Source: Stenotrophomonas sp. ZAC14D1_NAIMI4_1
Lineage (GTDB): Bacteria > Pseudomonadota > Gammaproteobacteria > Xanthomonadales > Xanthomonadaceae
NCBI RefSeq assembly: GCF_003086775.1
Contig: NZ_CP026001.1
Span: forward strand, 2,010,407 to 2,074,406
DNA length: 64,000 nt
Direction of reading: 5' to 3'
Shown here one piece after another: positions 18,145 through 29,056 of the stretch (its first letter is position 1; the number at the start of each line of letters is the position of its first letter). The position numbers were made by a program, and so were the translations under genes. The notes below the pieces were generated by a model, which did not search any database, was not told the DNA's origin, and was given only the letters and a program-made list of their open reading frames with translations.

Positions 18145-19980
18145 ATGGCGGTAGAAGCAGCGACCAGCGAGCTGGTCAAGGTCGTGGCCCTGTTGGGCGC
18201 GGCGGTGGTGATGGTGCCCTTGTTCCGCAGGCTCGGCCTGGGTTCGGTGCTGGGTTACTTTGCCGCTGGCCTGGCCATCGGACCATTCGGCCTGGGCTGG
18301 TTCTCCGACCCGCAGGCGATCCTGCGTACGGCCGAGCTGGGCGTGGTGATGTTCCTGTTCGTCATCGGCCTGGAAATGCGGCCCTCGCACCTGTGGAGCC
18401 TGCGCAAGGAAATCTTCGGGCTGGGGACGCTGCAGATCGCCACCTGTGCGCTGGTGCTGACCACCATCGCCAAGCTGTTCGGCCTGCCGTGGCAGGTCGC
18501 CTTCATCGGCGCCACCGGCTTCGTGCTCACCTCCACCGCAGTGGTGATGCAGCTGCTCGCCGAGCGCGGCGACATCGCGCTGCCGTCGGGGCAGAAGATC
18601 GTCTCCATCCTGCTGTTCGAAGACCTCTTGATCGTGCCGCTGCTGGCCCTGGTTGCCTGGATGGCGCCGAGTGCGGGCAGTGCCGATGGCGAAGGCTCGC
18701 GCTGGTTGTCGGTGGCGATCGGCGTCGGCGCCATCGTTGGCCTGGTGCTGGTCGGCCGCTTCCTGCTCAACCCGCTGTTCCGCCTGCTGGCCGAATCGAA
18801 GGCGCGCGAAGTGATGACCGCCGCAGCGCTGCTGGTCGTGCTGGGTGCGGCGCTGTTGATGCAGCTGTCCGGCCTGTCGATGGCGATGGGTGCCTTCCTC
18901 GCCGGCGTGCTGCTGAGCGAATCCACCTTCCGCCACCAGATCGAAGCGGACATCGAACCGTTCCGCGGCATCCTGCTGGGCCTGTTCTTCCTCAGCGTGG
19001 GCATGGCGCTGGACCTGGGCGTTGTGGCCGGCAACTGGCCGATGATCGTCGGCCTGGTGCTGGCGCTGATGGCGGCCAAGGCGCTGTGCATCTACGTGGT
19101 GGCCCGCCTGATGGGCAGCGACCACGCACAGGCCATGGACCGTGGCGTGCTGATGGCGCAGGGCGGTGAATTCGCCTTCGTGCTGTTCTCCGCCGCCGCC
19201 AGTGCCGGCGTCATCGACATGGACATCAATGCCAACTTCACCGCCGTGGTGGTGCTGTCGATGGCCCTCACCCCGCTGGTGGTGCTGGTCTACAAGCGCG
19301 TGGCACCGAAGCCGGAAGTCAGCCTGGAAGGCGTGGACACCGCCGATGGCCTGTCCGGCAGCGTGCTGATGATCGGCTTCGGCCGCTTCGGCCAGGTGGC
19401 CAGCCAGTCGCTGCTGGCCCGCGACGTGGACGTGACCATCATCGACAACGATGTGGAGATGATCCACAACGCCGAGCGCTTCGGTTTCAAGATCTATTAC
19501 GGCGATGGCACCCGTCTGGACGTGCTGCATGCCTCCGGCGCCGGTACCGCGCGGGCGATCGCGGTGTGCGTGAACAATGCAGAGGATGCCGACCGCATCG
19601 TTGAGCTGGTCGCGCATGAATTCCCGCAGGCCAAGCTGCTGGTGCGCTCGTTCGACCGCGAGCACTCGCTGCGGTTGATCCATGCCGGCGTCGATTTCCA
19701 GATCCGCGAGACGTTTGAATCGGCGCTGATGTTCGGCCAGGCCGCGCTGATGGAACTGGGCGCGGACGAAGACGACGCGCAGGAGATCGCCGAGCAGATC
19801 CGCGAACGCGACGCCGAGCGGTTCGAGCTGGAAATGGCCGGCGGCAGCCTGCGCGCCGGTGCGCACATGGTGTTCGGCAGCGCGCTGCCGGGCGTGCCGA
19901 CCCCGACCCCGTTCACCGCGCCAAAGCGCAAGGCCCGCACGTTGAATGCGGACCAGGTGCCGGAAGAAGAAGAGGATTGA
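18145..19980 (+). CDS. Kef-type monovalent cation:proton antiporter (CPA2)
   Basis: 611 residues. The first about 385 form a 12-helix Na/K-H exchanger domain (for example GYFAAGLAIGPFGLGW, and SGLSMAMGAFLAGVLL in the ion-path region). A TrkA-N/RCK Rossmann domain with GFGRFGQ near residue 410 follows, then a charged C-terminal tail. This arrangement matches KefB, KefC and YbaL, potassium efflux systems gated by ligands at the RCK domain. Without comparison I cannot choose between Kef (glutathione-gated) and YbaL. Single gene flanked by SMAG hairpins. Confidence 0.88.
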   Translation: MAVEAATSELVKVVALLGAAVVMVPLFRRLGLGSVLGYFAAGLAIGPFGLGWFSDPQAILRTAELGVVMFLFVIGLEMRPSHLWSLRKEIFGLGTLQIATCALVLTTIAKLFGLPWQVAFIGATGFVLTSTAVVMQLLAERGDIALPSGQKIVSILLFEDLLIVPLLALVAWMAPSAGSADGEGSRWLSVAIGVGAIVGLVLVGRFLLNPLFRLLAESKAREVMTAAALLVVLGAALLMQLSGLSMAMGAFLAGVLLSESTFRHQIEADIEPFRGILLGLFFLSVGMALDLGVVAGNWPMIVGLVLALMAAKALCIYVVARLMGSDHAQAMDRGVLMAQGGEFAFVLFSAAASAGVIDMDINANFTAVVVLSMALTPLVVLVYKRVAPKPEVSLEGVDTADGLSGSVLMIGFGRFGQVASQSLLARDVDVTIIDNDVEMIHNAERFGFKIYYGDGTRLDVLHASGAGTARAIAVCVNNAEDADRIVELVAHEFPQAKLLVRSFDREHSLRLIHAGVDFQIRETFESALMFGQAALMELGADEDDAQEIAEQIRERDAERFELEMAGGSLRAGAHMVFGSALPGVPTPTPFTAPKRKARTLNADQVPEEEED

Positions 19981-19995
19981 TTGCCGCGCTTCGCG

Positions 19996-20066
19996 CTCGC
20001 CGGGCATGGCCCGGCGCTACCGGGCCCCGCGCGGTTGGTAGGTAGCGCCGGGCCATGCCCGGCGAG
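19996..20066. repeat. Inverted pair of SMAG-type hairpins
   Basis: A CTCGCCGGGCATGGCCCGG copy at 19996-20021 and its mirror at 20041-20066. It could fold as two small hairpins or one long cruciform between the antiporter gene and folD. Confidence 0.85.
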
Positions 20067-20139
20067 CACTCGAAGCGGTGGGCGAGGGGGCCTGAATCAG
20101 GGACAATAGCGTCCCCGCCGCCGCCTGCCCCCGCATTCG

Positions 20140-21018
20140 ATGACTGACTCCGCCCCCCAGCTTCCTGCCCGCATCCTCGATGGCCGCCGTATTGCCGAGG
20201 ACCTGCTCGACAGCCTGAAGGTGCGCGTCGACGCCCGGGTGGCCGCCGGTGGCAGCCGCCCCGGCCTGGCCGTGGTGCTGGTCGGTGGCGACCCGGCCTC
20301 CACCGTGTACGTGCGCAACAAGCGCCGCGCGGCTGAAAAGGTCGGCATCGAAGCCCATGACTACGATCTGCCCGCTGGCACCAGCGAGGCCGAACTGCTC
20401 GACCTGATCGACCAGCTCAACGCCGACCCCAAGATCAACGGCATCCTGATCCAGCTGCCGCTGCCGGGCATCCCCGACGCGCGCCGCCTGATCCAGCGCA
20501 TCGACCCGCGCAAGGACGTGGACGGCTTCCACCCGGAAAACGTCGGCCACCTGGCCCTGCGTGAATTCGGCCTGCGCCCGTGCACCCCGCGCGGCATCAC
20601 CACGCTGCTGGGCCATACCGACCAGCCGGTGCGCGGACGCAATGCCACGATCGTGGGCGTGAGCAACCACGTCGGCCGGCCGATGGGCCTGGAACTGCTG
20701 ATCGCCGGCTGCACCGTGACCAGCTGCCACAAGTTCACCCCCAAGGACGTGCTGGAGCAGGCCGTGCGCAACGCCGACATCCTGGTGGTGGCCGTGGGCC
20801 GCCCGGGCATCGTGCCGGGCGAGTGGGTGAAGCCGGGGGCTGTGGTGATCGACGTCGGCATCAACCGGCTGGACGATGGCCGCCTGGTGGGCGATGTCGG
20901 GTTTGAAGCGGCGGCCGAACGGGCGAGCTGGATTACCCCCGTGCCGGGTGGCGTCGGCCCGATGACCGTGGCCACGCTGATGCAGAACACCCTGGAAGCG
21001 GCGGAAGCGCTGAGCTGA
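20140..21018 (+). CDS. folD: Bifunctional methylenetetrahydrofolate dehydrogenase/cyclohydrolase
   Basis: 292 residues converting 5,10-methylene-THF to 10-formyl-THF via the methenyl intermediate in one-carbon metabolism. Seen in order: the substrate loop [14 protein letters not shown] with the catalytic Lys, [20 protein letters not shown] [12 protein letters not shown], the NADP site [14 protein letters not shown], and the C-terminal [13 protein letters not shown]. Full length. It stands before guaB, with about 335 bp of repeats between. Confidence 0.95.
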   Translation: MTDSAPQLPARILDGRRIAEDLLDSLKVRVDARVAAGGSRPGLAVVLVGGDPASTVYVRNKRRAAEKVGIEAHDYDLPAGTSEAELLDLIDQLNADPKINGILIQLPLPGIPDARRLIQRIDPRKDVDGFHPENVGHLALREFGLRPCTPRGITTLLGHTDQPVRGRNATIVGVSNHVGRPMGLELLIAGCTVTSCHKFTPKDVLEQAVRNADILVVAVGRPGIVPGEWVKPGAVVIDVGINRLDDGRLVGDVGFEAAAERASWITPVPGGVGPMTVATLMQNTLEAAEALS

Positions 21019-21040
21019 TTCCCGGCTTCTGGTGGGGTAT

Positions 21041-21263
21041 CGGTGCCTGATGGATTATGCGGACCAACGGTCCGCACCTACCAAAAACAGGCCGGGCTGG
21101 CTCCTGGTGGGTGCCGACCAACGGTCCGCACCCACCAAACACAGGCCGGCCTGGCTTCTGGTGGGTGCCGACCGTTGGTCGGCACATTCCTTGGGGCAAG
21201 GAGGTCCTGCTGGGGTGCCGGTGCCTGATGGATTATGCGGACCAACGGTCCGCACCTACCAAA
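21041..21263. repeat. Cluster of GGTCCGCACC/GGTCGGCACC hairpins with an exact 45-bp direct repeat
   Basis: An exact 45-bp repeat occurs at 21041-21085 and 21219-21263. Between them are related hairpins GTGCCGACC-AAC-GGTCCGCAC and GTGCCGACCG-TT-GGTCGGCAC joined by repeated AAACACAGGCCGG-type spacers. The whole 335-bp gap between folD and guaB is made of these units and holds no gene. Confidence 0.85.
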
Positions 21264-21326
21264 GGCGCCGCCCGCGCGACACTGCGTCGCATCCACCCCC
21301 TCCCACCGGGCGTGAAAAAGGGGTAA

Positions 21327-22817
<1,491 letters not shown>

Positions 22818-22827
22818 CGCGGGCCGG

Positions 22828-22868
22828 AGAAAGAGGAACGAGGAAGCTGATTCCCGTTCCTCTTTTTC
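22828..22868 (+). terminator. Hairpin with T-run between guaB and guaA
   Basis: GAAAGAGGAACG and CGTTCCTCTTTTTC pair around a loop of about 14 nt. It may act as a terminator or partial terminator within the gua operon. Confidence 0.8.
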
Positions 22869-22925
22869 CATCTGCGCAGCAGATTATTTGAAGTTTCGTT
22901 TTCCCTACTGCATTGCCAGGGCGCC

Positions 22926-24491
22926 ATGACCAATATCCATAACGACAAGATCCTGATCCTCGATTTCGGCGCGCAGTACACGCAGCTGATCGCCCGCCGC
23001 ATCCGCGAGCTGGGCGTCTACTGCGAAATCTGGGCCTGGGACCACAACCCGGCCGAGATCGCGGCGTTTGGCGCCAAGGGCATCATCCTGTCCGGTGGCC
23101 CGGAATCGACCACGCTGCCGGGCGCCCCGGCCGCGCCGCAGGAAGTGTTCGACAGCGGCCTGCCGATCTTCGGCATCTGCTACGGCATGCAGACCCTGGC
23201 CGCGCAGCTGGGCGGCGCCACCGAAGCCGCTGACCAGCGCGAATTCGGCCACGCCGAAGTGAACGTCATCAACCCCGATGCGCTGTTCAAGGGCCTGAGC
23301 GACCACGGCGGCGAGCCGAAGTTGAATGTCTGGATGAGCCACGGCGACCACGTCTCCGTCGCGCCGCCGGGCTTCACCATTACCGCCACCACCGACCGCA
23401 TTCCGGTGGCCGCCATGGCCAACGAAGAAAAGCGCTGGTACGGCGTGCAGTTCCACCCGGAAGTGACCCACACCCTGCAGGGCCAGGCGCTGCTGCGCCG
23501 CTTCGTGGTGGATGTGTGCGGCTGCCAGACCCTGTGGACCGCCGCCAACATCATCGACGACCAGATCGCCCGCGTGCGCGAACAGGTGGGCGATGACGAA
23601 GTGATCCTGGGCCTGTCCGGCGGCGTCGATTCGTCCGTCGTGGCCGCGCTGCTGCACAAGGCCATCGGCGAGAAGCTGACCTGCGTGTTCGTGGATACCG
23701 GCCTGCTGCGCTGGCAGGAAGGCGACCAGGTGATGGCGATGTTTGCCGAGCACATGGGCGTGAAGGTCGTGCGCGTGAATGCCGCCGACCGTTACTTCAG
23801 CGCGCTGGAAGGCGTGAGCGACCCGGAAGCCAAGCGCAAGATCATCGGCAACCTGTTCGTCGAGATCTTCGACGAAGAGTCGAACAAGCTGAAGAACGCC
23901 AAGTGGCTGGCGCAGGGCACCATCTACCCGGACGTGATCGAGTCGGCCGGCAGCAAGACTGGCAAGGCGCATGTGATCAAGAGCCACCACAACGTGGGCG
24001 GCCTGCCGGAGCACATGAAGCTGGGCCTGGTGGAGCCGCTGCGCGAGCTGTTCAAGGACGAAGTGCGCCGCCTGGGCGTCGAGCTCGGCCTGCCGCGCAC
24101 CATGGTCTACCGCCATCCGTTCCCGGGCCCGGGCCTGGGCGTGCGTATCCTGGGCGAAGTGAAGCGCGAATACGCCGAGCTGCTGGCCAAGGCCGATGCC
24201 ATCTTCATTGATGAACTGCGCAAGGCTGACCTGTACGACAAGACCAGCCAGGCGTTTGCCGTGTTCCTGCCGGTGAAGTCGGTGGGCGTGGTGGGTGACG
24301 CGCGGGCTTATGAGTGGGTGATTGCGCTGCGAGCCGTGGAGACGATTGACTTCATGACCGCGCATTGGGCGCATCTGCCGTATGAGTTCCTGGGTGCGGT
24401 GAGCAACCGGATCATCAATGAGTTGCGGGGGGTTTCAAGGGTTGTCTATGACATCTCGGGGAAGCCACCGGCTACTATTGAGTGGGAGTGA
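22926..24491 (+). CDS. guaA: GMP synthase (glutamine-hydrolysing)
   Basis: 521 residues converting XMP to GMP. N-terminal class I glutamine amidotransferase with nucleophile Cys85 in [12 protein letters not shown]-pyrophosphatase domain with P-loop LSGGVDSSV at about residue 230; C-terminal dimerisation domain ending PPATIEWE. The last 190 bp or so (from about 24300) use codons unlike the rest of the gene: CGA, TAT, GGG and runs such as GCGGGGGG, where upstream codons are almost all C- or G-ending favourites. The 3' end of guaA is a known attachment site for genomic islands, and an island begins immediately downstream. Confidence 0.96.
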   Translation: MTNIHNDKILILDFGAQYTQLIARRIRELGVYCEIWAWDHNPAEIAAFGAKGIILSGGPESTTLPGAPAAPQEVFDSGLPIFGICYGMQTLAAQLGGATEAADQREFGHAEVNVINPDALFKGLSDHGGEPKLNVWMSHGDHVSVAPPGFTITATTDRIPVAAMANEEKRWYGVQFHPEVTHTLQGQALLRRFVVDVCGCQTLWTAANIIDDQIARVREQVGDDEVILGLSGGVDSSVVAALLHKAIGEKLTCVFVDTGLLRWQEGDQVMAMFAEHMGVKVVRVNAADRYFSALEGVSDPEAKRKIIGNLFVEIFDEESNKLKNAKWLAQGTIYPDVIESAGSKTGKAHVIKSHHNVGGLPEHMKLGLVEPLRELFKDEVRRLGVELGLPRTMVYRHPFPGPGLGVRILGEVKREYAELLAKADAIFIDELRKADLYDKTSQAFAVFLPVKSVGVVGDARAYEWVIALRAVETIDFMTAHWAHLPYEFLGAVSNRIINELRGVSRVVYDISGKPPATIEWE

Positions 24492-24504
24492 GTTGAAAGA
24501 ATGA

Positions 24505-24530
24505 GGGCGCCGAGAGGCGCCCTTGTTGTT
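24505..24530 (+). terminator. Terminator after guaA
   Basis: GGGCGCC-GAGA-GGCGCCC then TTGTTGTTT. A closely related hairpin lies after hsdR (33492-33509). Confidence 0.75.
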
Positions 24531-24580
24531 TGTGGGGTCAGCCCTTTAGCTGGGCATAATGGGCGGGCCTAGCAGGGGCA

Positions 24581-24607
24581 TTGACGACCATCGGGCGCTG
24601 ATACAAT
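24581..24607 (+). promoter_or_regulatory. Candidate sigma-70 promoter for the Mrr-like gene
   Basis: TTGACG (24581-24586) and TACAAT (24602-24607) with a 15-bp spacer, or 16 if the -35 is read as ATTGAC. It is the first promoter-like sequence in the island, about 130 bp before the gene. Confidence 0.5.
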
Positions 24608-24737
24608 GTCGCGGGAAACCACTTCGCCAAGATCTTGACTCGCAGAGCCACAGCTTGCGAAGTATCAAGTCCGTCGTGCTGACAGCCGAGTTCTTGGGCG
24701 GGCTGGATTAATGGCTTCGAGAACGGGAGGAGGCGCG

Positions 24738-25730
24738 ATGGAACGGATGTGGATGGTTCGCGGCGATGGCGGCACCTTGTATGACGCTTTTCGAGAGCGC
24801 GGTGTCGTTGCTGTGGGCTGGAGTCAGCTCGCTGCTCATGCCAAACCTGGCGTTGGTCGAAAACAGCTGATCGCCCTCTATCAGGCAGCTGAGCCGCAGG
24901 CCAAGCATGGCACGGTAGTGTCAGGCGCTTCTCAGGTGTGGCGCTTCGTCAACGACATTCGAGATGGCGATTGGGTTGTTACCTATTCTCCTCCAAACCG
25001 CATTTACTCGATCGGTAGGATTGCTGGTCCCGCTACGCATCATGCCGATTGGGCAGAGCAGGGCATGCCTTTAGCCCGAGATGTTCACTGGGGCGCGCAG
25101 GAATTGCCACGCGATCGTTTGGGCGCCGGTACAAAGAATAGTCTTGGTTCCACCTTGACGTTGTTCGAGGTGCCGCGAGTTGCTGCTGCCGAAGTTCTCG
25201 CCGCTCTTCAGGGGCAGTCGGCCCCGATGGCTGATGATGAGGCAGATGACGTAGTAGCAGATCCTTTGGCTGACATCGACTCTCAAGCGGTGGAGCGAAT
25301 CAAAGACCGCGTCAACGAGCTTGATTGGGACGACATGCAGCAGCTAGTGGCGGGAATATTGCGCGCCATGGGCTACAAGACTCAGGTTTCTCCGCCAGGT
25401 TCAGATCGAGGTAAAGATATTGTTGCCTCGCCGGATGGGTTCGGATTCGAACATCCGCGTATCGTGGTGGAGGTCAAGCACCGCAGGGGGCAGATGGGAA
25501 GTCAGGAAATCCGCAGCTTCCTCGGAGGCCGCCACAAGGATGATCGCGGTCTGTACGTCAGCACCGGCGGCTTCACCAAGGACGCCCAGTACGAGGCAGA
25601 TCGGGCATCCATCCCTCTAGCCATGTGGACGCTCGACCATTTGGTGCGCGCCCTGATCGAGCATTACGACGCTACCGACGCCGAAACCAAACGAATTCTG
25701 CCGCTAAAGCGGCTCTACTGGCCTGCCTGA
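24738..25730 (+). CDS. Mrr-like type IV restriction endonuclease with N-terminal PUA/EVE-like domain
   Basis: 330 residues from the ATG at 24738, preceded by a strong GGGAGGAGG ribosome site; an in-frame ATG at 24711 lacks one. The C-terminal half is an Mrr-type PD-(D/E)xK nuclease: a helical opening (DWDDMQQLVAGILRAMGYKT), the GSDRGKD motif with Asp227, and EVK with Glu245 and Lys247 as catalytic residues. Residues about 1-110 (MWMVRGDGGTLYDAF, later GDWVVTYSPPNRIYSIGRI) look like a PUA/EVE-type fold, a kind of domain used to read modified bases; that reading is inference. Type IV enzymes cut modified DNA. It leads the defence island and is separated from hsdM by 288 bp, so it may be an independent unit. 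Confidence 0.8.
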   Translation: MERMWMVRGDGGTLYDAFRERGVVAVGWSQLAAHAKPGVGRKQLIALYQAAEPQAKHGTVVSGASQVWRFVNDIRDGDWVVTYSPPNRIYSIGRIAGPATHHADWAEQGMPLARDVHWGAQELPRDRLGAGTKNSLGSTLTLFEVPRVAAAEVLAALQGQSAPMADDEADDVVADPLADIDSQAVERIKDRVNELDWDDMQQLVAGILRAMGYKTQVSPPGSDRGKDIVASPDGFGFEHPRIVVEVKHRRGQMGSQEIRSFLGGRHKDDRGLYVSTGGFTKDAQYEADRASIPLAMWTLDHLVRALIEHYDATDAETKRILPLKRLYWPA

Positions 25731-26018
25731 CACTGGGGAAAGAGTAGGTAATTCCCATAGAACAGAATATTAAACAATGCATCGGAAGATCCGGTGTCAT
25801 TGGAGGTAGTTCTATAAATGAGGGGTCGCTAGAAGCGCTGAGCCAGCAAAGCAGTTTCTTCCAATGTTATGCGCTATTTACTTCCGACGATTCGGCGGCC
25901 TTAGAACGACAACGATTTATCCTTGCGCAAACCCATTGGCAAGCAATTAGCGGCCAATAGGCGAGAGGCCAGCGAGACCGGCAAGGAAGACAGTCATAAC
26001 GCAACACGGGACAAAAAC

Positions 26019-27764
26019 ATGAAACCCATAGAACAACAATTCTTCAACGATCTGGAAAAGAAGCTCTGGACTGCCGCAGACAAGCTGCGCTCCAACCTTG
26101 ACGCCGCCGTGTACAAGCACGTCGTGCTCGGGCTGATCTTCATCAAGTATGTCTCCGATGCCTTCGAAGAACGGCAGCGCGAACTGCGTGAACAGTTCAC
26201 CAGCCCGAATCATGACTACTACATGGATCCGGACGCATACGGCGGCGCAGGTACCCAGGAGTACGAAGAGAATATTGCCGCCGAACTGGAAGTACGCGAC
26301 TTCTACACCGAGAAGAACGTGTTCTGGGTGCCGGTAGAAGCGCGTTGGCAGACGCTGCGCGACTGCGCGCAACTGCCACCCAAGGCAGCGCTGCCGTGGA
26401 ACAAGCCGGGCAAGGACGAGCCTGAGGAAATGCGTTCGGTCGGCTGGCTGATCGACAACGCCATGGAAGCCGTCGAGCGCGAGAATGCCCGCCTGAAGAA
26501 CGTGCTCAATAAGGACTTCGCCCGTGTGCAACTCGAATCCAGCAAGCTTGCCGGGCTGATCAGCCATTTCTCGGATACCGACTTCAGCGCCAAAGAGTAC
26601 AAGGGCCAGCGGCTGAACCTGAAATCCAAAGACATCCTCGGCCACGTCTACGAATACTTCCTCGGCCAGTTCGCCCTGGCCGAAGGCAAGAAGGGCGGCC
26701 AGTACTACACGCCCAAGAGCATCGTTACCCTGATCGTGGAAATGCTCCAGCCGTTCAAGGGCCGCGTCTACGACCCGGCCATGGGCTCCGGCGGCTTCTT
26801 CGTGCAGAGCGAGGAGTTCATCGAGCAGCACGGCGGCAAGGCAGTAAACGGCAAGAGCGGGCAGATCAGCGTCTACGGCCAGGAGAGCAACCCCACCACC
26901 TGGCGATTGGCCGCGATGAACATGGCCATTCGCGGTATCGACTTCAACTTCGGCCCCGGCCCGGCCGATACCCTGCTGAACGACCTGCACCCGGACCTGC
27001 GCGCCGACTTCGTCATGGCCAACCCCCCCTTCAACATGAAAGAGTGGTGGAACGAAAAGTTGACCGCCGATCCGCGCTGGATCGCCGGCACGCCGCCCCA
27101 AGGCAACGCCAACTTCGCCTGGCTGCAACACATGCTCTGGCACCTGGCGCCCACCGGCAGCATGGCGCTGCTGCTGGCCAACGGTTCGATGAGTTCCAAC
27201 ACCAACAACGAGGGCGAAATCCGCAAGCGGCTGATCGAGGACGACTACGTGGAGTGCATGGTCGCGCTGCCCGGCCAGTTGTTCACCAACACCCAGATTC
27301 CGGCATGCATCTGGTTCCTGACCCGCGACAAGCAGAATGGCTTCGCGCTGGACAAGAAGAAGCGCGACCGGCGCGGTGAATTCCTGTTCATCGACGCCCG
27401 CCAGTTGGGCTATATGAAGGATCGCGTGCTGCGCGACTTCACCCCGAACGATATTCAGAAAATCGCCGACACCTTCCATGCCTGGCAGCAGGGGGAAGGA
27501 TACGAGGATGTGGCTGGCTTCTGCTTTAGCGCCAAGCTGGACGATGTGCGCAAGCACGAGCATGTACTCACGCCGGGGCGCTATGTGGGTGCGGCGGAGC
27601 AGGAAGACGACTGCGAACCCTTTGCTGAAAAGATGCAGCGGCTAACATCGCAGCTAGCGGAGCAATTTGCGGAAAGCGCGAAGCTGGAGGCGGAAATCAG
27701 GAAGAATTTGGCGGGGTTGGGTTTCGCCGTTGTCACATCAATCGACCAAGAGGCGAATGCATGA
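26019..27764 (+). CDS. hsdM: Type I restriction-modification DNA methyltransferase subunit HsdM
   Basis: 581 residues from the ATG at 26019 (MKPIEQQFF), where homology-like sequence starts. An N-terminal helical HsdM domain (FNDLEKKLWTAADKL) precedes an adenine-N6 methyltransferase domain with the SAM motif DPAMGSGGF at residue 252 and the catalytic NPPF at 335-338. It methylates the host recognition site as an M2S complex and forms the restriction complex with HsdR. The stop codon overlaps hsdS (ATGA). The 288 bp upstream contain a frame open from 25748 to 25961 without a usual start codon and no gene I can support; the hsdM promoter must lie there. Confidence 0.95.
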   Translation: MKPIEQQFFNDLEKKLWTAADKLRSNLDAAVYKHVVLGLIFIKYVSDAFEERQRELREQFTSPNHDYYMDPDAYGGAGTQEYEENIAAELEVRDFYTEKNVFWVPVEARWQTLRDCAQLPPKAALPWNKPGKDEPEEMRSVGWLIDNAMEAVERENARLKNVLNKDFARVQLESSKLAGLISHFSDTDFSAKEYKGQRLNLKSKDILGHVYEYFLGQFALAEGKKGGQYYTPKSIVTLIVEMLQPFKGRVYDPAMGSGGFFVQSEEFIEQHGGKAVNGKSGQISVYGQESNPTTWRLAAMNMAIRGIDFNFGPGPADTLLNDLHPDLRADFVMANPPFNMKEWWNEKLTADPRWIAGTPPQGNANFAWLQHMLWHLAPTGSMALLLANGSMSSNTNNEGEIRKRLIEDDYVECMVALPGQLFTNTQIPACIWFLTRDKQNGFALDKKKRDRRGEFLFIDARQLGYMKDRVLRDFTPNDIQKIADTFHAWQQGEGYEDVAGFCFSAKLDDVRKHEHVLTPGRYVGAAEQEDDCEPFAEKMQRLTSQLAEQFAESAKLEAEIRKNLAGLGFAVVTSIDQEANA

Positions 27765-29056
27765 ACTCTTGGAGACCATCAACATGGGGCGATGAGATTA
27801 GCCTCGAATATGGCAAGGCCATACGTGGCTACGAGTCTGCGCGTGGCTCTGTCCGAGTCTTTGGCAGCAACGGTCCTATTGGATGGACTGAGAAGCCTCT
27901 TGCAAAGGGCCCTGGGGTCATTCTTGGTCGTAAAGGCGCTTATCGCGGAGTGCAGTACTCAGAAGACGAATTCTTTGTCATTGACACGGCATACTACGTA
28001 GTCCCCAAAACCGATCTCGACATGCGGTGGCTGTATTACGCAATCCAATATCACAAGCTTGGAGAAATTGACGACGGATCCCCAATCCCTTCGACAACTC
28101 GTGCCGCAGTCTACGTGCGTGAGCTTGACGTTCCACCAAAGGACGTACAGAAGGAAATTGCACGAGTACTTGGAGCTATCGACGACAAAATCGACCTCAA
28201 CCGCCGCATCAACCAAACCCTCGAAGCCATGGCGCAAGCCATCTTCAAGTCCTGGTTTGTCGATTTCGACCCGGTCAAGGCCAAGATCGCAGCCATCGAA
28301 CAAGGCCAAGACCTGCTGCGCGCCGCCATGCGCGCCATCAGCGGCAAGACCGACGCCGAACTCGACCAGATGCCCCGCGAGCACCACGACCAACTCGCTG
28401 CCACCGCCGCGCTGTTTCCCGATGAAATGCAAGAGTCGGAGTTGGGGGAAATCCCGATGGGGTGGAAAGCTGGAACATTGACTGAAATATGCCAGTTGAA
28501 CCCTGAAAGCTGGAGCGCCAAAACCCTGCCTGGTGCAGTCCGGTATGTGGATTTAGCCAACACCAAGGGAGGCGAAATTACAGGAGTGCAAAGCATTGGT
28601 GGCAAAGAAATTCCAAGCCGTGCCAGAAGAATTTTGCGGTATGGAGATACTATCGTCGGTACAGTACGTCCAGGCAACCGATCTTTTGCCTTGGTTGGCG
28701 AAGCTGGTCTGACGGGAAGCACGGGTTTTGCAGCGCTAAGGCCGAAAGTATCCCATTGGCTAGAGTTTGTTTATCTTGTCGCCACATCTGAAACCAATAT
28801 CGAACGCTTGGCTCATCTGGCAGATGGCGGTGCATATCCTGCTGTGCGCCCTGATATGGTTGTTCAAGAAGATGTGGTGCTGCCGACGCAATTGGTCGCA
28901 CAAGCATTTAACCAGAACGTGCAACCACTATTTTCCCAAATTCTGGCGAATAGAAAGAGCGCAATACTTCTCGCTGAGCTCCGGGACACTCTTCTTCCTA
29001 AGCTTCTTTCCGGAGATGTTTCTGTGGGGGCCTTGACGGATGAGGTCGAACAATGA
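27761..29056 (+). CDS. hsdS: Type I restriction-modification specificity subunit HsdS
   Basis: 431 residues, overlapping hsdM by 4 bp. Two target-recognition domains, about 1-125 and 235-360, each followed by a conserved helical spacer. The first spacer is the familiar INQTLEAMAQAIFKSWFVDF region at about 150-170; the second closes the protein. HsdS reads the bipartite DNA target and holds the two HsdM subunits. The recognition domains are much lower in GC than the spacer and than hsdM and hsdR, as expected for exchangeable, horizontally moving domains. The stop overlaps the FRG gene start (ATGA). Confidence 0.93.
   Translation: MNSWRPSTWGDEISLEYGKAIRGYESARGSVRVFGSNGPIGWTEKPLAKGPGVILGRKGAYRGVQYSEDEFFVIDTAYYVVPKTDLDMRWLYYAIQYHKLGEIDDGSPIPSTTRAAVYVRELDVPPKDVQKEIARVLGAIDDKIDLNRRINQTLEAMAQAIFKSWFVDFDPVKAKIAAIEQGQDLLRAAMRAISGKTDAELDQMPREHHDQLAATAALFPDEMQESELGEIPMGWKAGTLTEICQLNPESWSAKTLPGAVRYVDLANTKGGEITGVQSIGGKEIPSRARRILRYGDTIVGTVRPGNRSFALVGEAGLTGSTGFAALRPKVSHWLEFVYLVATSETNIERLAHLADGGAYPAVRPDMVVQEDVVLPTQLVAQAFNQNVQPLFSQILANRKSAILLAELRDTLLPKLLSGDVSVGALTDEVEQ

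Noticed and set aside
25748..25961. Frame of about 70 codons before hsdM
   Set aside because: No ATG, GTG or TTG start in a sensible place and no recognisable protein; could be a gene remnant but cannot be supported.
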